A stretch of 13,098 bases of DNA, taken from Thermofilaceae archaeon (lineage in GTDB: Archaea; Thermoproteota; Thermoprotei; Thermofilales; Thermofilaceae). The stretch lies in NCBI GenBank assembly GCA_027027675.1, contig JALVKT010000089.1, forward strand, positions 1 to 13,098, written 5' to 3'. The translations under genes were made by a program, and so were the position numbers. Under the pieces are notes generated by a model. The model did not search any database, had not been told where the DNA came from, and was given only the letters and a program-made list of their open reading frames with translations. This document shows, in pieces, positions 6,880-13,098 of the stretch (positions are counted from its first letter, which is position 1; the number at the start of each line of letters is the position of its first letter).

Positions 6880-7357
6880 GCTACTACTCATATACATGGC
6901 GCTGGCCTCCGCGTTCACCATAGCCGCGGCCATACTCTCCCTAGTAGCGAAGGAAGACGTGTACTCGGCCCTCTCGCTGGGGCTGGTAGGCCTAGGCGTG
7001 GCGGCAATAATAGCCCTCCTCGGCTACGGCCTCCTCTCAGTGTTCCACATACTCGTCTACGTCGGAGCCACTGTGACCTTCGTCGTCTTCAGCGTACTCC
7101 TAATAGGCAGAGGAGTGGGATGGGAGAAAAAACTGCTCCCAGCCGCGACGGCCACCGCAGCCCTCCTAGCGCTGGCCTACTTTGCCTCCATATACGTCCT
7201 CTCGACGGCACAGGTCAGGGCGGTCACGCTCAACCTCGAGGAGATGGGAGTCGAGCTCTTCGCAAGGCACGTCCTAAGCTTCGTCTTCCTGGCATTCGCG
7301 CTCGCCTCCGTGATGATAGAGGGCCTGCTCATAGCGTCCAAGAAGGGTGAGAAGTGA
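6866..7357 (+). CDS. nuoJ: Complex I-like subunit J (ND6 homologue)
   Basis: A 163-residue membrane protein with five predicted helices. HILVYVGATVTFVVFSV in helix 3 matches the conserved family segment (vYvGAi-type) whose helix carries the pi-bulge important for coupling. Fpo-type archaeal clusters can carry two J genes; here there is one of full length. ATG start inside the end of nuoI, with a purine-rich GAGGGGG about seven bases upstream. The product sits between NuoA/H and NuoK in the membrane arm. Confidence 0.92.
   Translation: MSPSELLLIYMALASAFTIAAAILSLVAKEDVYSALSLGLVGLGVAAIIALLGYGLLSVFHILVYVGATVTFVVFSVLLIGRGVGWEKKLLPAATATAALLALAYFASIYVLSTAQVRAVTLNLEEMGVELFARHVLSFVFLAFALASVMIEGLLIASKKGEK
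7345..7350 (+). promoter_or_regulatory. Shine-Dalgarno site favouring the ATG at 7357 for nuoK
   Basis: GGGTGA ends six bases before the ATG at 7357 but only three before the GTG at 7354. Six bases is the spacing found at nuoB, nuoC, nuoD and nuoI, so the ATG is the preferred start. Confidence 0.5.
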
Positions 7358-7659
7358 TGGAGGCAGTATACGTGCTGGCGGTCTCAGCGGCTCTCTTCGG
7401 GATAGGCGCGCTCGGCGCCATCGTGCATAGAAGCGCCACCAGGAAGCTCATCTCCCTCGAGATAATGTTCAACGCCGAGCTCCTCCTCTTCCTCACCCTC
7501 TCGACGATATATGCGCCCCTCAACGGCCCAATCCTTGCTATTTTTATAATAGCCCTCACCGGCTCCGAGGTGGGGGTTATCGTACCCATAATCGTCCTCC
7601 TCTATAGGAAGCTTGGGACGGTTGACGTTACAAGATTAGGTGAAGGTGAGGAAAAGTGA
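7357..7659 (+). CDS. nuoK: Complex I-like subunit K (ND4L homologue)
   Basis: A 100-residue protein with three predicted helices, the typical NuoK size. The two membrane glutamates that are essential in bacterial NuoK are kept: E35 in RKLISLEIMFNAELL (helix 2) and E71 in LTGSEVGVIVPI (helix 3). An additional acid, E41, follows in helix 2 where the family has a hydrophobic residue. The ATG at 7357 shares one base with the nuoJ stop; GTG at 7354 would add one residue. It overlaps nuoM by four bases if nuoM begins at GTG 7656. Confidence 0.93.
   Translation: MEAVYVLAVSAALFGIGALGAIVHRSATRKLISLEIMFNAELLLFLTLSTIYAPLNGPILAIFIIALTGSEVGVIVPIIVLLYRKLGTVDVTRLGEGEEK
7645..7649 (+). promoter_or_regulatory. 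Shine-Dalgarno site of nuoM (tandem GGTGA)
   Basis: GGTGA occurs twice, at 7639-7643 and 7645-7649. The second is six bases before the GTG at 7656, nine before ATG 7659 and twelve before ATG 7662. By the spacing used elsewhere in this operon the GTG is preferred, but the three candidates change the protein by at most two residues. Confidence 0.45.
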
Positions 7660-9188
7660 TGATGAACCTGCCCCTACTATGGGCTTCCATACTAGTGCCG
7701 CTGGCCGCCGCGCTGGCGACGCTGGCGGCAAAAAAGGCCTCGGCAAAGTCCCTGGCAACTCTCAACGCGGCATCCCTCGCGGCCTCTGCGGTACTCATAC
7801 TCTACGCCTACCTGGCCTACGGTATGCGGGGCCTGGCCTTCGACCCCATCTACTTCAGGGTGGACGGCATAGGCCTCTTCGCGCTAACAATGGACTCCAT
7901 GGTTTTCGCAGCATCGTTCTCCATCGCGGCCGTGACCTCCGTCATAGCGGTGTACAGCCTCCCATACATGAGGCACCGCTTCGAGGAGCTCAAGGAGGAG
8001 GGGGCTGAGTTCCCCGGGTGGAGGAGCTACTACTTCCTCTACACCCTCTTCGCCCTCTCAATGATAGGCACTGTCATGTCGACGAACACTATAGAGTTCT
8101 ACCTCTTCCTAGAGCTCACCCTCATCCCAAGCTTCCTCCTCATAGCCTTCTACGGCTACGGCGACAGGGTGAAGATAGCGATACTCTACCTCATCTGGAC
8201 CCACATTGGAGCCCTCCTATTCCTCATCGGAGCACTAGCTGTCGGCAGCGCGGTGGGCTTCGACTTCATAAGCCTAAACACCGGCTTCCTCGTAGGCCTC
8301 GGAGAAAAGCTCGGCCCCCTCGCGGCCACAGCCGCCGCCCTCCTAGTCATAGGGCTAGCCGTCAAGATGGCGGTGCTCGGCCTCCACATATGGCTCCCCT
8401 ACGCCCACGCCGAGGCGCCCACGCCCATCTCGGCGCTCCTCAGCCCCAACCTCATCGGCATAGGCGGCGTCATGATGTACCGCATAGTCTACGTGCTCTT
8501 CCCACACACCTTCGCCGGCTTCAGCCAGGCCCTCTACGTCTGGGCCCTCGCGACAATGATATACGGCGGCCTAATGGCGCTGAGCCAGACAGACTTCAAG
8601 CGCCTCCTAGCCTACAGCAGCGTCTCCCAGATGGGATACATGCTGCTCGGCCTCGCCTCCCTCTCAGCCTTCGGCATAGCCGGCGCAATGCTCCACTACA
8701 TGGTACACGCCTTCGGAAAGGCGCTCCTCTTCGCCGTGGCAGGCATCCTCATAGCCAACCTCCACGGCCTCAGAGACATAACCAAGATGGGAGGCCTAGC
8801 CTCCAAGATGCCCTACACCGCCGCCCTAGCACTCCTCGGCTTCATGCACATCACAGGCATACCCCCAACGGTCGGCATCTGGAGCGAGTACCTAATAATA
8901 CGCGGCGCAGTAGAGAAGGCTCTGGCCACCAGCCCCGCATGGTACATGGGTGCAACACTCGCCCTCCTCGCGGGCATAGGCCTCTCCACCGCATACGCCT
9001 TCCTCACAATGAAGCGGGTCTTCTACGGCCCACTCAGGGAAAGCCTCAGGGAGGCGCGCGAGGCACCCGCGAGCTACTGGGCCCCACTCATAGTGCTAGC
9101 AGCGCTTGGAATCACAGCCTTCATCCTGGCCTCGCCCCTGATAGACCCGCTGGTATCACAGATAGGCGCCGTGGTAGGGGGTGTCTAA
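7656..9188 (+). CDS. nuoM: Complex I-like antiporter-type subunit M (ND4 homologue)
   Basis: A 510-residue proton-translocating membrane subunit with about 14 helices. Helix 5 Glu is E153 in FYLFLELTLIPSF. Helix 7 Lys is K237 in LAVKMAVLGLHIWLPYAHAE, followed by APTPISALLSPN. DFKRLLAYSSVSQMGYM and HAFGKALLFAVAG are the later signatures, and E411 in GIWSEYL matches the helix 12 Glu that marks NuoM rather than NuoL or NuoN. In helix 8, where NuoM usually has LLKMGGYG, the text reads LIGIGGVM, so the lysine is missing (G268). It precedes nuoL, the reverse of the usual bacterial L-M order. Confidence 0.95.
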   Translation: MMMNLPLLWASILVPLAAALATLAAKKASAKSLATLNAASLAASAVLILYAYLAYGMRGLAFDPIYFRVDGIGLFALTMDSMVFAASFSIAAVTSVIAVYSLPYMRHRFEELKEEGAEFPGWRSYYFLYTLFALSMIGTVMSTNTIEFYLFLELTLIPSFLLIAFYGYGDRVKIAILYLIWTHIGALLFLIGALAVGSAVGFDFISLNTGFLVGLGEKLGPLAATAAALLVIGLAVKMAVLGLHIWLPYAHAEAPTPISALLSPNLIGIGGVMMYRIVYVLFPHTFAGFSQALYVWALATMIYGGLMALSQTDFKRLLAYSSVSQMGYMLLGLASLSAFGIAGAMLHYMVHAFGKALLFAVAGILIANLHGLRDITKMGGLASKMPYTAALALLGFMHITGIPPTVGIWSEYLIIRGAVEKALATSPAWYMGATLALLAGIGLSTAYAFLTMKRVFYGPLRESLREAREAPASYWAPLIVLAALGITAFILASPLIDPLVSQIGAVVGGV

Positions 9189-9191
9189 GAA

Positions 9192-11288
9192 GTGGAGCCC
9201 CTAATACTCGCCTGGCTCGCCCCGTACCTAGGGACGCTACTGGTAATGCTCCTCAAAGACAGGGGCTGGAAGGCAAAGTCCGCGGTAGCCATACTCTCCA
9301 TACTGACGGCGGCCCTAGCGGCCACAGCGGCGGCGTGGCGCGTAGTCGAAGCAGGAGAAACGATCAGGTGGGCCGTGGAGTGGGTGCCCTCGCTGTCAGT
9401 GGACATTGGCGTCTACTTCGACGGCCTCTCCTCGCTCATGGCGCTTGTCGTCTCCTGGCTCAGCTTTCTCATAGCGGTGTACAGCTACGAGTACATGGAG
9501 CACGAGGAGGGACAGACCAGGTACTGGATATTCTTCACCTTCTTCGTCGGCAGCATGATGCTCCTCGTACTCTCAGACAACCTGCTCACCATGTTCATAG
9601 GCTGGGAGGGCACAGGCCTGGCAAGCTACTCCCTGATAGGCCACTGGTTCAGCGACGAAGAGGAGCACTGGGTCGGCGACCCCGGCAGGAAGGCCCTCGG
9701 CAAGCAGATGTGGTTCGAGCCCAGCCACTCAGGCCTCAGGGCGCTCGTATTCACCAGGCTCGGCGACGTCGGCCTCATAGTAGGCATAGCCACGCTCCAC
9801 ATAGCGGCGGGCTCAACAATGTTCGCCGCCATAGCCGGCGGGAAGTGGGCGCCCCTCCTCGCCAGGAGCGGCGTGCTCCTCTTCTTCCTATGGATGCTCT
9901 TCCTCGGGGCAATGGCGAAGAGCGCGCAGTTCCCCTTCCACGAGTGGCTGGTAACGGCGATGACAGGCCCCACCTCGGTTAGCGCGCTCATACACGCCGC
10001 CACAATGGTGAAGGCGGGCGTCTACTTCTTCCTCCGCTTCGCCCCCTTCCTCGTGGCGGCGGCCTACGTCCTCCAGGGAGCCGTGCCGGGAGGCGCCCAC
10101 ACGGTGGCGGCGTTCCTCCAGTGGATGGCCCTCATAGGCGGCTTCACGGCCTTCATGCTCGCCACAATGGCCCTCGTCAGCAGGGAGCTAAAGCTCATAC
10201 TCGCGTTCTCCACCGCCAGCCAGCTAGGCTACATGTTCCTCGGCGCCGCGGCCGGCACCCTCGTCGAGGGCGGGCTGGGCGGGATGTACACGGGCTTCGC
10301 CCACCTGGCGAGCCACGCCATATTCAAGGCCACCCTCTTCCTCGCGGCCGGCGCGGTGATACACGCGGTGCACTCACGCTTCATAGACGACATGGGCGGC
10401 CTATGGGAGAAGATGAAGATAACAGCGACGTCGTTCATACTCGCCTCCCTAAGCCTAGCCGGGCTCCCACCCTTCATGGGCTACTGGACAAAGGACGAGA
10501 TAATACACATATCCTTCCAGGGGGCACTCTGGGTCCCAGCCATACTCTCCTGGGTCACAGCGGGCCTCACAGCCGCGTACATAGCGAGAGCATTCACACG
10601 CGTATTCTTCGGAGACAAGCACTGGCACGTAAAAGAGCCCCACGAGCCAGGCCCATACATGTGGGCGCCCTACCTCACCCTCGGCTCCCTCAGCCTCCTA
10701 CTGGGGATAGCCTGGCCCCTCATCGCGCCAACAGTCGAAGAAACACTCAAGCACAGCATGGGCGTCGCAGCCCTCGAGGTAACGCTTGCGCCCCACCTCG
10801 AAGCCCCCCTAGTCCCCGAGTCCACGCTCCTCCTCGCCCTCACGGCGCTCCTAGCCACAATCTACATCTACGGCGTCAAACGCGCAGACCTCTACGCCGC
10901 CGCGGTGAAGAGCCGCGCCTGGGCGGCCCTCCACGCATTCCTCTACGACCGCTGGTACGTGAACAGCATATACTACTGGGTCTTCGTCGACGGCACAAAG
11001 GCGCTCGCCACGCTCCTCAAGAAGTACTTCGACCAGCTAGTCATAGACAACTTCTACCACAAGGCTCTGCCCGCAGCCACGCTCTGGGCCGTAAACTTCA
11101 CCGCAAACGTGCTAGAGAAGGACTGGGACGCGCTCCTCCACAAGCACCTCGTAGACGCGTTCAAGAAGGCCTGGAGAGCATTCAGGAGCCTCCAGACGGG
11201 CCAGCTCTCAGACTACATAGCGTACATGTGGATCGGAATCTCACTCGTAGTCCTACTCCTCTGCCTTGTTATGGGGTGTAAGCCATGA
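9192..11288 (+). CDS. nuoL: Complex I-like antiporter-type subunit L (ND5 homologue)
   Basis: A 698-residue subunit, longer than the roughly 610 of E. coli NuoL, at the distal end of the membrane arm. Key residues are all visible: E139 in GWEGTGLASYSL, K243 in AKSAQFPFHEWL, the GPTSVSALIHAATMVKAGVY block, K379 in HAIFKATLFLAAGAVIHA, and K434 in GYWTKDEI. The C-terminal part ends with RSLQTGQLSDYIAY, the signature at the end of the long lateral helix and last anchor helix. Between GHWFSD and LVFTRLGD (about 150-192) there is an extra hydrophilic loop of about 20 residues. GTG start three bases after the nuoM stop, with GGGGGTG upstream; it overlaps nuoN by four bases (ATGA). Confidence 0.96.
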   Translation: MEPLILAWLAPYLGTLLVMLLKDRGWKAKSAVAILSILTAALAATAAAWRVVEAGETIRWAVEWVPSLSVDIGVYFDGLSSLMALVVSWLSFLIAVYSYEYMEHEEGQTRYWIFFTFFVGSMMLLVLSDNLLTMFIGWEGTGLASYSLIGHWFSDEEEHWVGDPGRKALGKQMWFEPSHSGLRALVFTRLGDVGLIVGIATLHIAAGSTMFAAIAGGKWAPLLARSGVLLFFLWMLFLGAMAKSAQFPFHEWLVTAMTGPTSVSALIHAATMVKAGVYFFLRFAPFLVAAAYVLQGAVPGGAHTVAAFLQWMALIGGFTAFMLATMALVSRELKLILAFSTASQLGYMFLGAAAGTLVEGGLGGMYTGFAHLASHAIFKATLFLAAGAVIHAVHSRFIDDMGGLWEKMKITATSFILASLSLAGLPPFMGYWTKDEIIHISFQGALWVPAILSWVTAGLTAAYIARAFTRVFFGDKHWHVKEPHEPGPYMWAPYLTLGSLSLLLGIAWPLIAPTVEETLKHSMGVAALEVTLAPHLEAPLVPESTLLLALTALLATIYIYGVKRADLYAAAVKSRAWAALHAFLYDRWYVNSIYYWVFVDGTKALATLLKKYFDQLVIDNFYHKALPAATLWAVNFTANVLEKDWDALLHKHLVDAFKKAWRAFRSLQTGQLSDYIAYMWIGISLVVLLLCLVMGCKP

Positions 11289-12667
11289 ACACGCCCGAGA
11301 CAATATTCGCGGCGGCAATAGCCGCCCTAGGAGCACCCATACTCCTAATACCCTTCGCAAAGGACAAGCGCAAGGCATGGCTCGCGGCACAGGCAGCCAT
11401 AATCGCCGCGGGGGCGGCCGTGGCTGCGCTAGCCACCCAGTGGCCCGGCGCCCCACTCTTCGGCGGCGAGGGAGAAGTAGACATACTCTCCATGGCCATC
11501 CTCCTCATAGGCCTCCTCGACACCCTACTCGCGGTCCACGGCACCCTCGACTCCATGAAAGGCTTCCCAGACCCGCCCGGCTTCTACGCGGTGACGCTGC
11601 TCGCAGCGCTGGGCATCCTGGGCCTCTCAGTGTCGAACACGATGATACTCTTCATGACATCCTGGATACTCTTCTCAGTGGCATCCTTCGCCCTAGTAGC
11701 CCTCCCAAAGGACAAGTACTCCGTCACGTCAGCCGTAAAGTACGCCATAATGGGCTCAGCATCCTCAACACTCCTCTTCCTAAGCTTCGGAATAATGCTC
11801 TTCCTCTCAGGCTCCCTACACTTCGTCCAGGCGAGATTCGCCTCCTACAAGCTGCTCTCCACAGTGCTCCTCTTCCTCCTCGCAGCGGTCGGCTTCAAAA
11901 TGGGGGTCTTCCCCTTCCACGCGTGGCTCCCAGACACCTACGGCGAGGCAGACCCAATCCCCATAGCGCTTATATCCTCAATGGCGAAGATAGCGGGCAT
12001 ACTCGCCCTCTACCGGGCAGCGAAGATAATAGCCGGCCCCCTCGGGTGGGACTGGCTACTCATAGTCGCGGCCTTCTCCATAGCAACGATGTTCTACGGA
12101 AACATCACAGCCCTCCTACAGGGAGAACTCCAGCGCCTCCTCGCCTACAGCAGCATAGCCCAGGCCGGATACCTCCTCGTAGGCATCGCAGGCCTCTCAC
12201 TCGTACCCGGGATAAACAAGGACTGGGTCTACTACGGAATAGCCTTCCAGCTCATAGCCTACGCCTTCGCAAAGACAGGCACCTTCCTCACAGCCAGGAC
12301 GGTCAGAGCAGCCGGAGAAGCGCCGGCAAAGCTAGAAGCCCTCGCAGGCCTCTACCAGGAACACCCAGTCCTAGCGGCCTCCTTCGCAACGCTCATACTA
12401 AGCCTAATGGGAATGCCGCCCCTGGCGGGCTTCTGGGGCAAACTCTACCTCTTCCTCTCAGTGGTAGCGGCGGCCCCATGGCTCACAGCAATAGCGCTCA
12501 TAAACGCCGGCATCGCAGCGGCCTACTACGCGAGGGCGATAAAGGCCGTCTACTTCGCCCAGGGCAAGGGAAGCTTCACGGCGCCGCCCAGCCTGAAACG
12601 CGCCGTCATAGCCTGCGCGGCCGCCACGCTCGCGGCCGGAGCAATACCGTTCCTACTAGCCCCCTAA
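11285..12667 (+). CDS. nuoN: Complex I-like antiporter-type subunit N (ND2 homologue)
   Basis: A 460-residue membrane subunit, close to the usual 450-490. Signatures: SAVKYAIMGSASSTLLF; helix 7 lysine K205 in FKMGVFPFHAWLPDTY; helix 8 lysine K235 in SSMAKIAGILALYRA; ELQRLLAYSSIAQAGYLL; and helix 12 lysine K386 in MPPLAGFWGKLYLF. In helix 5, where the family has a Glu (WELxS-type), the text reads SWILFSVASF, so the position is I128. ATG start overlaps the nuoL stop, with GGGGTG five to six bases upstream. It is the last gene of the operon, and its 3' end overlaps the convergent CBS gene by 12 bases. Confidence 0.95.
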   Translation: MNTPETIFAAAIAALGAPILLIPFAKDKRKAWLAAQAAIIAAGAAVAALATQWPGAPLFGGEGEVDILSMAILLIGLLDTLLAVHGTLDSMKGFPDPPGFYAVTLLAALGILGLSVSNTMILFMTSWILFSVASFALVALPKDKYSVTSAVKYAIMGSASSTLLFLSFGIMLFLSGSLHFVQARFASYKLLSTVLLFLLAAVGFKMGVFPFHAWLPDTYGEADPIPIALISSMAKIAGILALYRAAKIIAGPLGWDWLLIVAAFSIATMFYGNITALLQGELQRLLAYSSIAQAGYLLVGIAGLSLVPGINKDWVYYGIAFQLIAYAFAKTGTFLTARTVRAAGEAPAKLEALAGLYQEHPVLAASFATLILSLMGMPPLAGFWGKLYLFLSVVAAAPWLTAIALINAGIAAAYYARAIKAVYFAQGKGSFTAPPSLKRAVIACAAATLAAGAIPFLLAP

Positions 12668-13098
12668 ACCAGCCTTTTTTTCCCCGGAATACACGGCCAC
12701 AAGCCTCCTAAGAATATCCGTTCTAGTCACCATCCCAACCGGCCGCCCACTCTCATCCACGACAACCACCCTGCCCACACCCCTCTCATCCATGACACCC
12801 ATAATCTCCAGTATGTCCGCCTCAGGCACAGCCGTAGCCACGTCGCCCTCCAAGAACCCCTCCACCGCCTCCCCGCCCCTACCCTCAAGCAGCGCCTCCA
12901 TTACACGCACAGTACTCGCCAAGCCCACGAGGAGGCCGCTGCCGTTCACCACGGGCACAGCCCTAATATTATGCCTCAAAAGCTTCCTCGCAACCTCGGC
13001 CACACTCTCATCGGCGGAAGCGGTGACGAGGCGAGAAGACATTATCTCGCTAGCCCTAACCCTCGGAATAGCCGTCAAAACGTCCACGTCGACCACAA
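12656..13098 (-). CDS. CBS-domain (Bateman module) protein, N-terminus outside window
   Basis: At least 146 residues are visible. Two CBS motifs form one Bateman module: the first runs from ASEIMSSRLVTASADESV to VPVVNGSGLLVGLAS, the second from FLEGDVATAVPEADI to VVVVDESGRPVGMVTRTDIL. Such modules bind adenosine nucleotides (AMP, ATP, SAM) and regulate partners or act alone; no effector domain is seen, so the role is unknown. A GTG lies at 13096-13094, but the residues after it, VVDVDVLTAIPRVRASEIM, look like the end of a preceding CBS motif (compare VGMVTRTDILRRL), so the gene probably continues to the right and may have four CBS motifs. It is convergent with nuoN and overlaps its 3' end. 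Confidence 0.82.
   Translation of the reverse strand, partial: VVDVDVLTAIPRVRASEIMSSRLVTASADESVAEVARKLLRHNIRAVPVVNGSGLLVGLASTVRVMEALLEGRGGEAVEGFLEGDVATAVPEADILEIMGVMDERGVGRVVVVDESGRPVGMVTRTDILRRLVAVYSGEKKAGLGG
12675..12681 (+). terminator. T-run terminator of the nuo operon, inside the opposing gene
   Basis: Seven T residues start eight bases after the nuoN stop. On the other strand the same bases encode the lysines of the GEKKAGLGG tail of the CBS protein. An oligo-T tract is the common archaeal terminator, so the nuo transcript probably ends here. No comparable T-run is seen for the minus-strand gene just past its own stop. Confidence 0.5.

Noticed and set aside
8018..9982. A 654-codon open frame on the plus strand across the nuoM-nuoL junction
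   Set aside because: It is a shifted frame over two certain genes. The product is dominated by His, Arg and Pro with no family motif, as expected from GC-rich codon bias.
10121..11281. A 386-codon open frame on the plus strand over the second half of nuoL
   Set aside because: Same kind of shadow frame; the real NuoL frame runs through it uninterrupted to the conserved LQTGQ end.
11266..12711. A 481-codon open frame on the plus strand over nuoN
   Set aside because: Shadow of nuoN: Arg/Pro/His-rich composition, no domain, while the nuoN frame has clear membrane helices and conserved motifs.
1..13098. tRNA, rRNA, CRISPR arrays, insertion sequences, attachment sites
   Set aside because: No repeat-spacer pattern, no cloverleaf in the short gaps, no transposase motif and no long direct or inverted repeats were noticed on reading both strands.

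Overview
The window reads as chromosomal DNA from an archaeon, most likely a hyperthermophilic member of the Thermoproteota (crenarchaeon-type). The support is a GC-rich sequence with heavy use of ATA (Ile), AGG (Arg) and CTC codons, TTG and GTG start codons, Shine-Dalgarno sites built on GGTGA, archaeal TATA-like boxes, T-run terminators and genes packed with 1-14 bp overlaps. The species cannot be named from the sequence alone.

Layout: (1) 1-737, minus strand: the N-terminal part of an FAD/NAD(P)-dependent disulfide-oxidoreductase-family flavoprotein resembling CoA-disulfide reductase/NADH oxidase, running off the left edge. (2) 738-873: a divergent promoter region. (3) 874-2784: a full-length AMP-forming acetyl-CoA synthetase. 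(4) 2785-2857: a T-run terminator and a promoter. (5) 2858-12667: an uninterrupted eleven-gene operon for a complex I-like proton pump, in the order nuoA-B-C-D-H-I-J-K-M-L-N. (6) 12656-13098, minus strand: the C-terminal part of a CBS-domain protein, convergent with and overlapping nuoN by 12 bp.

How the genes work together: NuoB, C, D and I form the peripheral connecting arm, with the FeS ligands of N2, N6a and N6b all present. NuoA, H, J, K, L, M and N form the membrane arm. The NADH-input module (NuoE, F, G) is absent, so an unknown donor, plausibly reduced ferredoxin or a flavoprotein, must feed electrons into NuoI. The membrane electron acceptor is also open, because two quinone-site residues of NuoD are not the canonical ones. 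Acs would activate acetate to acetyl-CoA for assimilation or oxidation. The flavoprotein may handle CoA/NAD(P)H redox balance.

The most interesting signal is not a new gene. It is a set of changes at normally conserved mechanistic positions in this otherwise intact complex: NuoD quinone-site Tyr and His, NuoN TM5 Glu, NuoH E-channel Glu, NuoM TM8 Lys, and NuoA Cys/Asp. These come from hand alignment from memory and may be shared by the whole archaeal lineage. No RNA genes, CRISPR arrays, insertion sequences or long repeats were seen, and no stretch over 300 bases lacks a gene.
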